Part shown: in pieces, positions 26,762 to 36,080 of the stretch | Layout of the letters: the number at the start of each line of letters is the position of its first letter | How positions within the stretch are numbered: the stretch's first letter is position 1 | Assembly: GCA_003021785.1 (NCBI GenBank) | Contig: PXQU01000014.1 | Location: 1-64,000 of the forward strand | Direction of reading: 5' to 3' | Source of the DNA: Halobacteriales archaeon QH_7_65_31 | GTDB lineage: Archaea > Halobacteriota > Halobacteria > Halobacteriales > Haloarculaceae | DNA: 64,000 bases | Position numbers and translations under genes: made by a program | Notes under the pieces: generated by a model | What the model was told of the DNA's origin: nothing | Databases searched by the model: none | Seen by the model: the letters and a program-made list of their open reading frames with translations, nothing else

Positions 26762-27349
26762 CTACTCTCTTTTCAACAGCCCCCGAATCCGGTCGAGTAA
26801 CCCCGGCTCCGGGTCGGGATCGGTCTCGGCCCACAGCGCGAACGCTCGCCACACGTCGGCCGCCTCGCTCGCGACGTACGACTCCTCCTCCGGCGCGACG
26901 ACGACCAGATTCACCTCGTAATGCCCGTTGTAGCCGTATCGCAGCAGCGTCCGGTCGCGGAACCCGCGGACGAACCGTTCGACCGAGTCCGGAAGCGTCG
27001 GCGCGACGAACACGAAGGTGAAATCCGTGCTCCGGTGTGTCTCGTCGGCGGTGATCCACTCTCCCCGGTCTGCGAGCTCGTGTGCCAGCTCGACGGCCGG
27101 TTCGAGGTCGGCGACCGATACCGACTCACGACGGGTGACGAACAGATGCTCGTTGACGTTCTGGTTCGCGTAGTTGATCGACTCGTGGAGGAACTGCTTT
27201 CGGCTCTCGATGCGGAGCCGCCCGTACAGCTCGAACCGACTGCCCTCCGCTCGCCTGTCGCGTTCGAGATCGTAGCTGTACATCAGCCGCTCTGTCACCC
27301 GGTCGAGATACTCGTCGTCGAACGTCGGCCGCTCCAGTTCGTCACTCAC
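26762..27349 (-). CDS. Conserved hypothetical protein
   Basis: 195 residues, GTG start overlapping the stop of the upstream cupin-like gene (GTGA), so the two are coupled. The protein is soluble, begins SDELERPTFDDEYLDRVTERLM and contains DFTFVFVAPTLPDSVERFVRGFRDRT, RYGYNGHYEVNLVVVAPEE, and a basic C-terminus LLDRIRGLLKRE. The alternating strand pattern looks like a folded alpha/beta domain, but I recognise no family. Longer upstream open frame is antisense noise. Confidence 0.65.
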   Translation of the reverse strand: MSDELERPTFDDEYLDRVTERLMYSYDLERDRRAEGSRFELYGRLRIESRKQFLHESINYANQNVNEHLFVTRRESVSVADLEPAVELAHELADRGEWITADETHRSTDFTFVFVAPTLPDSVERFVRGFRDRTLLRYGYNGHYEVNLVVVAPEEESYVASEAADVWRAFALWAETDPDPEPGLLDRIRGLLKRE

Positions 27350-27555
27350 GGCTCCTCGTCCGGCTCGTACGGGTGGACATCGTCGACGACGGGCGCGCCG
27401 ACGACGAAGGCGGTCGTCGCCTCCCCGTCTTCGGGAACGAAGGCGAACTGTGGACACTCCGGCTCACAGACGAAGGCGTCACCGGCCGGGACGGTGAACT
27501 CGCCGTCGGGCGTCTCGACGTGGAGGGCTCCGTCGGCGACGTGGTGGTATCCCAT
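27346..27555 (-). CDS. Small cupin-like protein
   Basis: 69 residues. The pattern GALHVETPDGEFTVPAGDAFVCEPECPQFAF is a half-barrel cupin motif with a glycine/proline turn (VPAGDAFVC), too short for a complete cupin. It lacks the usual His-x-His metal ligands (only HH near residue 4), so metal binding is uncertain. Its stop overlaps the GTG start of the following gene. Acidic C-terminus HPYEPDEEP. Function unknown. Confidence 0.55.
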   Translation of the reverse strand: MGYHHVADGALHVETPDGEFTVPAGDAFVCEPECPQFAFVPEDGEATTAFVVGAPVVDDVHPYEPDEEP

Positions 27556-27627
27556 ACGCTCGCTGTGTCGTGCATGGTGAAAACACCCACGACAAGAGCT
27601 AACTAACTGGGGTTCGACTGGCGGGAC

Positions 27628-27828
27628 ATGGGGGAGAACGACATCGAATCGTGCGGACGGTGCGCGATGAGTACGACGAGCGAGCTCCTCGACGAGCCGG
27701 ACGATCCGTACGAGGGCGGTATCGAGATCGACGAGGAAGACGCCCGATGGGTATCGCCGGCCGCGTGGCTCGAAGGCGTCAAGGCCCGAATCGACAGGTG
27801 GGCGACCCGCCTCACCTACGGTCGGTAG
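27628..27828 (+). CDS. Small acidic hypothetical protein
   Basis: 66 residues from the ATG at 27628, or 53 from the in-frame ATG at 27667. It has an acidic stretch (LLDEPDDPYEGGIEIDEEDA) followed by an amphipathic helix (WLEGVKARIDRWATRL). Two Cys in SCGRCA are present only if the first start is used. CTAACTAACT about 27 nt before 27628 resembles a promoter element. No family recognised. Confidence 0.5.
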   Translation: MGENDIESCGRCAMSTTSELLDEPDDPYEGGIEIDEEDARWVSPAAWLEGVKARIDRWATRLTYGR

Positions 27829-27866
27829 CGCGAAAGATTATCTTCTCGGGCGACGTACTGCGGGTA

Positions 27867-28565
27867 ATGGAGGAGAGCGTCGCCGGCTTCAAACAGCGCG
27901 GCTCGTGGGGCGATATCGTCGAACACGGCGAGCGCGTGACGCGTGCGCTGCGTGAACTGCTCGACGAGGAGAACGATTCGCTCGCCGAGTGGAACGAGTG
28001 GCGACCGAAACAGCACGAACGGCTCGACGAGGACGTCAACGAGAAGACGGCGGCGCAGGCGAGCGTCGGTGAGGGGGCCGGTGAACGCGAGGGGATCGGG
28101 CCCGACGAGGACGTGAAAGCCGCCGGCGACAAGCTCGCCGACTCCTACGAGACGCTCGATGAGCCGGACGACGCGCTCGAACGGTGGCGCGAGTCGGCGG
28201 GTCATCTCGCTCGCGCCGCTGACTCCGCCGGTCGGAAGGCGCTCCGCAAGGTGGAGGGTGCGGTGTACAGGAACGTCATGACCCGGATCGCCCCGTACTA
28301 CTTCGATAACGAGCTCGTGAGCGCGAACGTCACCCGTAACGGGACGGACGAGTACGCGCTCGAAATCAACGTCAACGACGACGACCTGAAGATCCGTGTC
28401 TCGAACAAGCTGGCGGATTACGAGCAGTCGGTCGATCGCTGGCACGTCGACACCGAGAAGCTGACGGAGGTGGCCGAGGCCGTCGAAGGAGTCGAACCCC
28501 CAGACGCACAGGACACCGGCGATCAGGGCGTCACCGAGGGGCAGTCACACCCCACCACCAACTGA
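27867..28565 (+). CDS. Conserved haloarchaeal hypothetical protein (DUF5828-like)
   Basis: 232 residues, highly acidic. It starts MEESVAGFKQRGSWGDIVEHGERVTRALREL, which I associate with the haloarchaeal DUF5828 family, though I cannot confirm it here. Most of residues 20-130 are predicted helical with many charged residues; residues 150-205 form a more globular part (YYFDNELVSANVTRNGTDEYALEINV). No catalytic motif. The last 21 nt overlap the 3' end of the convergent MFS gene. Confidence 0.65.
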   Translation: MEESVAGFKQRGSWGDIVEHGERVTRALRELLDEENDSLAEWNEWRPKQHERLDEDVNEKTAAQASVGEGAGEREGIGPDEDVKAAGDKLADSYETLDEPDDALERWRESAGHLARAADSAGRKALRKVEGAVYRNVMTRIAPYYFDNELVSANVTRNGTDEYALEINVNDDDLKIRVSNKLADYEQSVDRWHVDTEKLTEVAEAVEGVEPPDAQDTGDQGVTEGQSHPTTN

Positions 28566-29729
28566 GACCGAGCGGCGAACTCCCAGCAGAACGACCACCA
28601 ACAGCCCGGCACAGCCAGCGAGCAACAGCCATCCCGAGCCGTAGCCGGCGGTGTCTGCGAGATAGCCGAACGCCGGCGGAAAGAGCAGTCCACCGGCGTT
28701 GATGGCCGTCTGTCCGCCCGCACTGGCCGCGCCGATCTCGTCGTCCGGGACGAGTGCGGTGAGACAGGAGTAGTAGACGCCCGTCGAGCCGAGTATGGAG
28801 ACGCCGACTGTGAGCAGCGCGGCGAGCGCCAGCGGTCGTGATAGCACACCGGTTCCCAGAAGCGCGAACGCTCCCGTCGCGACGACCGCCTGCCCGCCGG
28901 TGACGGTCGCTGCCGCGCGTGCACCGCCACCCAGTCGGTCGGCGAGCGAGCCGGCTCCGAGCCGGCCCGCGCTCCCGGCTGCCTGTACCCCCGCGAGCAC
29001 GACACCGGCGACGGCCGGTGAGACGCCGAGCAGCTCGTCGGCGTACAACAGCGTGTAGCCGACGGTCGTGAAGACGGTCGCGCCGACGAACAGCCCGGCG
29101 AGCACGACGAGCAGGTACGCGCGGTTCCGCCGGAACGCCCGCAGGTCCGGACGCGACCACTCCCCGCTCCCGCCTCCGCCCTCGTAGCTGGCGGCGAAGA
29201 CGAGAGCGTATCCGCCCGCGGCGACGGCGATCAGTCCGAACCCCCACCGCCACGTCGCGAGGACGGCGACCCCTGCGATGAGGAGCGAGGCGACGCCCGA
29301 CCCAGCAGTCACGCCGACCTGTTTGAGTCCCATCGCCGAGCTCTCTCGTCCTGTCGGCGCGCTCGACAGGATCGCGCGGTTCGAGGCCGGCATCCCCGGC
29401 GCGTACGAGACGCCCAACAGAAAGGCGGCGACGAACAGGAACAGTGGCGTCGGGGCGATCCCGAGCAGCGAAACGGCTATCGTCAGTCCGAGTAGCGCGA
29501 TCAGCATGACGCGCCGCTCGCCGAAGCCGTCGACGGCCGCGCCGCTCGGAAACAGGTTCAGCGTGTAGCCGAGCGTCGCCACCGCGGTCAGGACGCCGAT
29601 GAGCGTGCGCGACAGCCCGAACGCGTCGCGGAAATATGTCGTCGCGGAGAACAGCGCGTAGTAACACAGCGACACGGCGGCCTGCCAGCCCGCGACGACC
29701 CCGACGGTTCGCCAGCTGCGAGTGGTCAC
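28545..29729 (-). CDS. MFS transporter
   Basis: 394 residues from the GTG at 29729; a TTTTACCC element about 27 nt upstream supports this over the longer frame to 29762. Twelve predicted helices. The MFS loop is in PSGAAVDGFGERRVMLI and GSLADRLGGGARAAAT in the second half. Resembles the OxlT/monocarboxylate-type MFS carriers; substrate unknown. Overlaps the convergent upstream gene by 21 nt. Confidence 0.8.
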   Translation of the reverse strand: MTTRSWRTVGVVAGWQAAVSLCYYALFSATTYFRDAFGLSRTLIGVLTAVATLGYTLNLFPSGAAVDGFGERRVMLIALLGLTIAVSLLGIAPTPLFLFVAAFLLGVSYAPGMPASNRAILSSAPTGRESSAMGLKQVGVTAGSGVASLLIAGVAVLATWRWGFGLIAVAAGGYALVFAASYEGGGGSGEWSRPDLRAFRRNRAYLLVVLAGLFVGATVFTTVGYTLLYADELLGVSPAVAGVVLAGVQAAGSAGRLGAGSLADRLGGGARAAATVTGGQAVVATGAFALLGTGVLSRPLALAALLTVGVSILGSTGVYYSCLTALVPDDEIGAASAGGQTAINAGGLLFPPAFGYLADTAGYGSGWLLLAGCAGLLVVVLLGVRRSVSVGGGV

Positions 29730-29775
29730 TACCGATGGTTCGAGATGTGCCGGGTAAAACACCCCGACACCGGCA

Positions 29776-30513
29776 CTAGCCGCCGAGATACAGCCGGCCG
29801 ACCTCCTCGTCGTCGAGTAGCTCCGCCCCGCTCCCGGTGAACTTCACCTCGCCGGACGCGAGGACGAACCCGGTGTCGGCGACGGAGAGACCCTTCTGTG
29901 CGTTCTGCTCGACCATCAGCACGGTCGTCCCGAGCTCGTTCACCTGTCTGATGCGGTCGAACACTTGGTCGATATATCGCGGCTCTAAGCCGATCGACGG
30001 CTCGTCGAGCAACATCACGTCCGGCTCGACCATCAGCGCCCGAGCGAACTCCAGCAGTCGCCGCTGGCCGCCCGACAGCGAGCCGGCCCGCTGGGTTCGA
30101 ATCTCGCCGAGCAGCTCGAACTCGTCGTACAGCTCGCTCGCTCGCTCGCTCGCGCGATCGTCGTCGAAGACGAACCCGCCCATGAGCATATTCTCGTGGA
30201 CGGTCATCCCGGGGAAGATACTCGCGTCCTGTAACACGTAGCTCATCCCGGCCTTGAGTGACTCTTGCGGCGAGCGGCCGGTCACCGTCTCCCCGCGAAA
30301 CAGCACGTCGCCCGCGAACACGTCGGCAAAGCCGTAGATCGACTTCATCAGCGTGGACTTGCCGGAGCCGTTCGGGCCGATGAGACAGGCGATTTCACCC
30401 GCCTCGACGGCGAGTGATACGTCGCGTAACACTGTCGTGTTGCCGTAGCCTGCGTCGATTCCTGCGAGTTCGATAACCGGGTCAGTCGTATCGTCTCCTG
30501 TGGTGTTACTCAT
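29776..30513 (-). CDS. livF: Branched-chain amino acid ABC transporter ATP-binding protein LivF
   Basis: 245 residues, complete ABC ATPase: Walker A GPNGSGKST, signature SLSGGQRR, Walker B VMLLDEPSIGLEP. Length and the LEPRYIDQVFDRI segment match LivF. Last gene of the livJ-H-M-G-F operon; it starts at the base adjacent to the livG stop. Provides energy for uptake of branched-chain or related amino acids (or urea/amides in some relatives). Confidence 0.9.
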   Translation of the reverse strand: MSNTTGDDTTDPVIELAGIDAGYGNTTVLRDVSLAVEAGEIACLIGPNGSGKSTLMKSIYGFADVFAGDVLFRGETVTGRSPQESLKAGMSYVLQDASIFPGMTVHENMLMGGFVFDDDRASERASELYDEFELLGEIRTQRAGSLSGGQRRLLEFARALMVEPDVMLLDEPSIGLEPRYIDQVFDRIRQVNELGTTVLMVEQNAQKGLSVADTGFVLASGEVKFTGSGAELLDDEEVGRLYLGG

Positions 30514-31254
30514 CTACTCTCGCCCCAGATACGCGTCGAGGACGCGCTCGTTGTTCTGTATCTCGGTCGGTGACCCTTCTGCAATCGTCTCGCCGTGTGC
30601 GAGCACGTAGATTCGGTCTGCGACCTCCATCACGAACTCCATGTTGTGTTCGATGAGGAGAACCGTCACCGACCGCTCGCTGTTCACGTCGCGGATATAC
30701 TCGATGAGCTGGTTCAGCTTCGCCGGGTTGATACCGCCTGCCGGCTCGTCCATCAACAGCACGTCCGGCTCCCGCATCAGCGCCATCGCGAACTCGAGGA
30801 GCTTCTGTTGGCCGAAGCTGAGCCGGCCCGCCTTCACGTCCGTCAGCCCGCCCAGTCCGACGTACTCCAGTAGCTCGCTCGCCCGCTCGCGAGTTGAGTC
30901 GCCCGGTGGTGTCAGCGAGCCGGCCAGCCCGGCATCTTCGGCCGTACTCACGAGCGCGTTCTCGCGAACCGTCATCTCGCCGTACACCCGGGTGTGCTGG
31001 AACATCCGAATGAGTCCCTGCTGTGCGACCGCGTGTTCGGGAAGCTCAGACAGCTCCTCGCCGTCGAGCCGGACGGTCCCCGAGTTCGGGGTCAGAGCAC
31101 CGGTGATACAGTTGAACAGCGTCGATTTGCCGGCTCCGTTCGGGCCGATGAGCCCGACGATCTCACCCTGCTCGACCTCGATATCCACGTCATCGACGGC
31201 AGTCACCCCACCGAACCGTTTGGTCACTCCGTCCGTCGAGAGCTGTGGACTCAC
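30514..31254 (-). CDS. livG: Branched-chain amino acid ABC transporter ATP-binding protein LivG
   Basis: 246 residues. Walker A GPNGAGKST, signature LSFGQQKLLEFA, Walker B VLLMDEPAGGINP, and the LivG-type insertion region IRMFQHTRVYGEMTVRENALV. Overlaps livM by 4 nt and abuts livF. Functions with LivF as a heterodimeric ATPase. Confidence 0.9.
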   Translation of the reverse strand: MSPQLSTDGVTKRFGGVTAVDDVDIEVEQGEIVGLIGPNGAGKSTLFNCITGALTPNSGTVRLDGEELSELPEHAVAQQGLIRMFQHTRVYGEMTVRENALVSTAEDAGLAGSLTPPGDSTRERASELLEYVGLGGLTDVKAGRLSFGQQKLLEFAMALMREPDVLLMDEPAGGINPAKLNQLIEYIRDVNSERSVTVLLIEHNMEFVMEVADRIYVLAHGETIAEGSPTEIQNNERVLDAYLGRE

Positions 31255-32300
31255 TCCGGCTCACCTCCGGTCTCACCGCCGCTCTCCTCGCCGGCAGCAC
31301 CACCACCGTGTTCGTAGTAGTCCATCGCACTCGCGCGCTCTTCGAGCCAGCCGACGACACCAGACGGAACGACGATGATCGTCACGATGATGATAAGCCC
31401 CAACAGCCCCAGCTGCCAGCCGGTGAAGTACGTCTCGACGAACAGCCGGATAATCGCGTGGAGACCCATCCCGCCGAGAATGGGACCGACGATCGTCCCG
31501 GTCCCGCCCAGCAGCGCCATCGCGATCAGCTCGACGTTCCACGCGGTGTTGTACGCCGTCAGCGGATCGATAAAGAAGTTGAACAGCGACCAGGCTCCGC
31601 CGGCCATTCCAGTGAACAGCGCCGCGAGCATCCATGCTGTCACTTTGTAGTAGGTCGTGTTCACACCCATCGCGTTGACTTTCGCCTCGTCGTCACGGAT
31701 CGCGTTCAGCGTGTAGCCGAACCGCGTCTGTGAGAGATAGTAGAGCAGTCCCGCCTCGACACCCAACAGTCCGAGGAAGACGTAGTAGAACGTTGTCGCC
31801 GGTAGCGTCGAGAGGAAGCTAATCCCGTCCACGCCGTTCGTGATGGAGATGTTCCGGGTGATCTCCGTCAGCGTCAACAGAATGCCGAGCGTCGCAATGG
31901 CGAAGTAGCCGCCTCGGAGCCGGAGCACGACCGCACCGATTACCGCTGCTGCTACGAGCGAGAGCACGCCAGCGAGCACCAGCCCCGGCCAGAACACACC
32001 GAAATCACGGAACATAATCGCCGTCACGTAGCCACCGATACCGAAGAAGGCCATCTGACCGAACGACGGATAGCCGGTCTGGCCGCCGACGATATCCCAC
32101 GACAGCGCCAGCACGGCGAACATGAGCATCTCGCCGGCGACAGAGAGATAGAACCCGTCGCCGACGACGAATGGAACGACCGCGCCGACGAGGAGACCGA
32201 CACCCAGCAGTGTCCACGCGTGTCGCCCCCCGAACTCGAACCACGCCCGAACACGAGTGGGCGGGACGAGCCGGTCGAGCGACGTATCGAGACTGCTCAT
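31251..32300 (-). CDS. livM: Branched-chain amino acid ABC transporter permease LivM
   Basis: 349 residues with about nine to ten membrane helices. The permease signature is in YTLNAIRDDEAKVNAMGVNTTYYKVTAW, the EAA-type loop of LivM proteins. The C-terminal 20 residues are an acidic/glycine tail (ending GGETGGEPE). Overlaps livH by 4 nt and livG by 4 nt. Membrane subunit paired with LivH. Confidence 0.9.
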   Translation of the reverse strand: MSSLDTSLDRLVPPTRVRAWFEFGGRHAWTLLGVGLLVGAVVPFVVGDGFYLSVAGEMLMFAVLALSWDIVGGQTGYPSFGQMAFFGIGGYVTAIMFRDFGVFWPGLVLAGVLSLVAAAVIGAVVLRLRGGYFAIATLGILLTLTEITRNISITNGVDGISFLSTLPATTFYYVFLGLLGVEAGLLYYLSQTRFGYTLNAIRDDEAKVNAMGVNTTYYKVTAWMLAALFTGMAGGAWSLFNFFIDPLTAYNTAWNVELIAMALLGGTGTIVGPILGGMGLHAIIRLFVETYFTGWQLGLLGLIIIVTIIVVPSGVVGWLEERASAMDYYEHGGGAAGEESGGETGGEPE

Positions 32301-33187
32301 TCACGCACCCCCGTGCCGAACAGGCCGTCCGGCTTCACGATGAGGAGGACGATGAGCAGCCCGAACGAGACGGCGAGCGTCCATCGGGAGGAGACGACTC
32401 CGGCCACAAGCTCCTCGACGGTTCCGAGCAACAGCCCGCCGACGAGCGCGCCGGGCACAGAGCCGATACCGCCGAACACGACGATGATGAAGCTCTTGAG
32501 CGTGTATATCAGCCCCATCTGTGGTTGGATTGCGAGTATCATTGCGATGAACGCCCCAGCACCGGCGGCGATAGCCGAGGCGAGACCGAACGTGACGGCT
32601 CGCGTGTGGGCGACGTCGATCCCGACCAGCGCGGCCGCCTCGGGGTTCTGTGCGACGGCCCGAATCGACCGACCGGTTCGCGTCCGCTGTAAGAACAGGA
32701 ACAGCGCGGCGGTCAACGCAATCGCGCCCGCGAACGCGACGAGCTTCAGCTTCGGAACGACGAAACCGCCCACCGTCAGCGACGGGTCGGCGAACTCGAC
32801 CGCGATACGTCGAGTATCCGCCGAGAACAGCTTCAGCGCGACCTGTTGGAGTCCGATCGACAGCCCGAACGTCACGAGCAGCGACAGAAAGGCGTCGGTT
32901 CCGAGCACCTGTGCGACGAGGAGCCGCTGGAGGAGATAGCCGACGACGAAGACGACGACGATCGCTACCGGAACGGTCGCAAGCGCGAGTGCGGGCGAGG
33001 CGACCGCCTCGCCGGTGACGACGACCAGCGTGTAGTAGCTCACGTAGCCGCCGAGCATGAGCATCTCTCCGTGTGCGAGGTTGATGATATCGACCACACC
33101 CCAGATGAGTGCGAAGCCGACAGCTGTCGCAGCGAACAGCGCCCCGACGAGCAGCCCGTTGATAACGAACTGGAGAACCGACGACAT
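32297..33187 (-). CDS. livH: Branched-chain amino acid ABC transporter permease LivH
   Basis: 296 residues, about eight helices. It begins QFVINGLLVGALFAATAVGFALIWG, the LivH N-terminal signature, followed by INLAHGEMLMLGGYVSYY. The loop RTRTGRSIRAVAQNPEAAALVGID is the ATPase-coupling region. Operon position between the binding protein and LivM is the standard order. Confidence 0.92.
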   Translation of the reverse strand: MSSVLQFVINGLLVGALFAATAVGFALIWGVVDIINLAHGEMLMLGGYVSYYTLVVVTGEAVASPALALATVPVAIVVVFVVGYLLQRLLVAQVLGTDAFLSLLVTFGLSIGLQQVALKLFSADTRRIAVEFADPSLTVGGFVVPKLKLVAFAGAIALTAALFLFLQRTRTGRSIRAVAQNPEAAALVGIDVAHTRAVTFGLASAIAAGAGAFIAMILAIQPQMGLIYTLKSFIIVVFGGIGSVPGALVGGLLLGTVEELVAGVVSSRWTLAVSFGLLIVLLIVKPDGLFGTGVRE

Positions 33188-34426
33188 CTACCGCTCGGAC
33201 CACGTCGGCGTGGGGTAGGTCGGTTCCGACTGCTGGACGTTCTCCGGGTAAACGAGCTGTTTTCCCGCCTCCGGCTGCCACTGGTACACCAGCATCTCCT
33301 TGTCGATGACACCGCTGTCACCGAAGGCGATGTTGCCGTACGCGCTCGTGAACTCGATACGACGGATTGCGTCGCGAACGTTCGTCGGCGTCAGCTCGTC
33401 CACCTGCTCGAACGCCTGCTTGAAGGTGAGAATCACCGTCTCGCCGGCTGCGGAGTGGTAGTCGGGTGTGTAGTCGAACTCTCCGGAGACAGCGTCGGCA
33501 AACCCGGACGTAGAGCCGTACACCGTATCTTCGAAGTCGGCGTTGATATCCCACGAGGACGGACCGTAGACGTAATTTCCGCTCGACCCTGCTTCGTCTT
33601 TGAACGCGTCGTTGAGCGAGCCGACAGTCGCCATCGCCATATCCACGTTCACGTCCTGATTCTCCATCTGGTTCGCCATGATGATGGCGTGTTTCTGGTG
33701 CGCACACAGGATGAGGATATCCGCGTCCTGATCGCGGACCTTGCCGAGATTCGTCGAGAGATCGGAGGTGTCCGTCGGGAACGACTCGTCGACGACAACA
33801 TCCAGGCCGGCGTCGTTCATCTTCGCGCGAACGCCGTCTGCAGTCGACTGGCTGAACGTATCCTCCTCGGCCAGAATTGCCGCCGACTCCGGCGGCGAGG
33901 ACTGTGCCATCGCCATATCGATACTCGACAGCGCGTACTTGTTGGCGGTCGGCAACAGCCCGAAAATCCATTCGTTCCCTTTCGAGAAGATCTCCGGTGA
34001 GGCCCCACCCCCCTCGACCATCGGCTTCTCGTTCTGTGCGGCGACAGCCGACGCCGGGAGCGTTACGGTCGAAGAGTAGGGACCGACGAGATAGTCGATA
34101 TCTTGTCGCTGGATCAGCTCTTGGTACGTCGTCTTCGAAGCCGATGCGTCGGTCTGGTCGTCGCGGAGGTCCAGCTCCAGCTCGTAGGTGTTGCCGTCAC
34201 CGGCCTCAACACCGCCGTTCTCGTTGATACGGTCGATCGTCAGATTGTACGCGTCCTGATACAGCTTGCCGAGATCCGCGTTATCACCGCTGAGACTCAT
34301 CGTCCCGCCGAGCACGATTGTATCGCCGCTACCGCCGCCACCCAGTCCCGAACAGCCGGCTAACGAGACCACGCCGGCAGCTCCAGCCGCGCCTAACAGT
34401 TCTCTTCGCGTGTAATTAGCAGACAT
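33188..34426 (-). CDS. livJ: Branched-chain amino acid ABC transporter substrate-binding lipoprotein
   Basis: 412 residues. The N-terminus is a Tat lipoprotein signal (NYTRRELLGAAGAAG, lipobox SLAGC), so the protein is lipid-anchored outside the cell. The mature domain is a type-1 periplasmic-binding fold of the Leu/Ile/Val group (VLGGTMSLSGDNADLGK, LVGPYSSTVTLPASAVAAQNEKPMVEGGGASP). It is the first gene of the operon and captures the substrate; which amino acid or amide is bound is not visible. The upstream AT-rich GATATACTTATT (minus strand, about 34455-34468) is the likely promoter of the whole operon. Confidence 0.9.
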   Translation of the reverse strand: MSANYTRRELLGAAGAAGVVSLAGCSGLGGGGSGDTIVLGGTMSLSGDNADLGKLYQDAYNLTIDRINENGGVEAGDGNTYELELDLRDDQTDASASKTTYQELIQRQDIDYLVGPYSSTVTLPASAVAAQNEKPMVEGGGASPEIFSKGNEWIFGLLPTANKYALSSIDMAMAQSSPPESAAILAEEDTFSQSTADGVRAKMNDAGLDVVVDESFPTDTSDLSTNLGKVRDQDADILILCAHQKHAIIMANQMENQDVNVDMAMATVGSLNDAFKDEAGSSGNYVYGPSSWDINADFEDTVYGSTSGFADAVSGEFDYTPDYHSAAGETVILTFKQAFEQVDELTPTNVRDAIRRIEFTSAYGNIAFGDSGVIDKEMLVYQWQPEAGKQLVYPENVQQSEPTYPTPTWSER

Positions 34427-34574
34427 AGTCTGTCTTCGATGTTTCCCCGCCGCTCAATAAGTATATCGCTACTCCGTCTTTCGAGACGCTCTACCCTGTT
34501 TCACGCCCGTCTGACACCTCTATCAACACAGCGCAAGCGCCTGACGAGACACCCTCTCGCCCTCACCACAGGTA

Positions 34575-35309
34575 TCACTCGTCTCCGCTTCGCACCCGTT
34601 CGACCACGTCGCGCGCGAGCGCTTCGAAGCTCGCTGTCTCCGGGACCACGTCGACCTCGATCCCGGCCTCGCGGGCGGTCTCGCCGGTCGGCTCACCGAT
34701 ACAGCCGACCACGGTATCATCGAGTGCCGTACGCACGCGCTCGCGGCCCGCCGTCTCGGCGGCGGCAGCGAGGAAATGCTCGACCGTGAGCGGCGAGGTG
34801 AACGCGACCCCGGCCAGCTCGCCGTCGGCCGCCAGCTGCGTGGAATGCCCGCTCCCGTCCGGTCGGGTCAGCCGGTACAGCGTCGTCTCGTGGAGATACG
34901 CGCCCGCGTCACGCAGTCCGTCCGGTAGCACCTCGCTCCCGTGATCGGAGCGCGCGAGCTCGACGGTCGCGCCGCCGACCTCGTCTGAGAGGCGTGCGAC
35001 CAGCCCCGCCGAAGAGAACTCGTCGGGGACGATATCGACGGTGTAGCCGGCCTCGCGCAGGGCGTCGGCGGTCGTCGAGCCGATGGCACACAGCGTCGTC
35101 GCCGCCTGCCAGCCCTGTGTCGCGAGCACCGAGACGCCGGTCGTCGAGGTGAGTACCGTGTAATCGGCGTCCGTCCGCGGAGCCGCCTCAGTCGGCTCCG
35201 TCGTCAGCATCGAGTCGGCGACCGGCTCGACGCCCAGCTCGGTCAACAGCTCACACGCCGTCTCTATCCGTTCGCCTGTCGGTCGAAACGCGGCGACTTT
35301 CGGTTTCAT
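34575..35309 (-). CDS. hemD: Uroporphyrinogen-III synthase
   Basis: 244 residues with the duplicated alpha/beta fold of HemD: N-terminal MKPKVAAFRPTGERIE, YTVLTSTTGVSVLA, and the second half with VAFTSPLTVEHFLAA and VVGCIGEPTGETAREAG (the conserved TS...G region). HemD is poorly conserved, so the call rests on length, fold pattern, and position 15 bp after cobA and in line with hemC. It closes and inverts ring D of hydroxymethylbilane. Confidence 0.85.
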   Translation of the reverse strand: MKPKVAAFRPTGERIETACELLTELGVEPVADSMLTTEPTEAAPRTDADYTVLTSTTGVSVLATQGWQAATTLCAIGSTTADALREAGYTVDIVPDEFSSAGLVARLSDEVGGATVELARSDHGSEVLPDGLRDAGAYLHETTLYRLTRPDGSGHSTQLAADGELAGVAFTSPLTVEHFLAAAAETAGRERVRTALDDTVVGCIGEPTGETAREAGIEVDVVPETASFEALARDVVERVRSGDE

Positions 35310-35324
35310 ATCGTGATATGTGAT

Positions 35325-36080
35325 TTATGGGTGTTCGTAGGGGCTGTCGAGGAACGCCCGCACGTTCTCGCGCGTCGATGCGACGGGGCCGATAACGGTC
35401 ACTGCCGGCGGCTCGATCCCCGCTCTGTCGCGCACGCTCACGATCGTATCGAGCGTGCCGAGCGCGACCCGCTGGTCGGGCCACGTTCCCTCCTCGATCA
35501 GTGCGACAGGGGTATCGGGGTCCATCCCCGCCTCTCGGAGCACGGTAGTGTAGTCGGGGAGCTTCCCGACCCCCATGTAGACGACGATGGTCCCGCCCGT
35601 CGCCACGAGCGCCGGCCAGTCGACCGCCGACTCGGCTTTCGTCGGATCCTCGTGTCCCGTGACAAGGGAGACACTGGAGGTGTGATCGCGGTGTGTCACC
35701 GGAATGCCGGCGACGCCCGGCCCGGCGACGCCCGCCGTCACCCCCGGAACGATCTCGAACTCGATCCCGTGCTCGGCGAGATACTCCATCTCCTCGCCGC
35801 CTCTGCCGAAGACGAACGGATCACCGCCCTTGAGACGGACGACCGTCTCGCCCGCCTCCGCGAGTTCGACCAGCCGCTCGTTGGTGTACTGCTGTGCAGT
35901 GCGCTCGCCGCCGGCTCGCTTCCCTACGTCCTCGGCGATCTCGTCCGGGACCAGATCGAGCGTCGGGCCGGGTAGCTTGTCGTGCAGGACCGCGTCCGCC
36001 TCTCGGATGAGCCGGTGTGCTTTCCGGGTCAACAGCTCCGGATCGCCGGGCCCGCTCCCGACGAGATACACCTTACTCAT
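35325..36080 (-). CDS. cobA: Uroporphyrinogen-III C-methyltransferase
   Basis: 251 residues from the ATG at 36080, which lies inside the end of hemC (8-nt overlap). SAM-binding motifs: VYLVGSGPGDPELLTRKA at the N-terminus, VVRLKGGDPFVFGRGGEE, and the P(D/G)V-type motif GVTAGVAGPGVAGIPVTHRD. It methylates uroporphyrinogen III to precorrin-2, the branch towards siroheme, cobalamin and the alternative archaeal heme route. Middle gene of hemC-cobA-hemD. Confidence 0.93.
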   Translation of the reverse strand: MSKVYLVGSGPGDPELLTRKAHRLIREADAVLHDKLPGPTLDLVPDEIAEDVGKRAGGERTAQQYTNERLVELAEAGETVVRLKGGDPFVFGRGGEEMEYLAEHGIEFEIVPGVTAGVAGPGVAGIPVTHRDHTSSVSLVTGHEDPTKAESAVDWPALVATGGTIVVYMGVGKLPDYTTVLREAGMDPDTPVALIEEGTWPDQRVALGTLDTIVSVRDRAGIEPPAVTVIGPVASTRENVRAFLDSPYEHP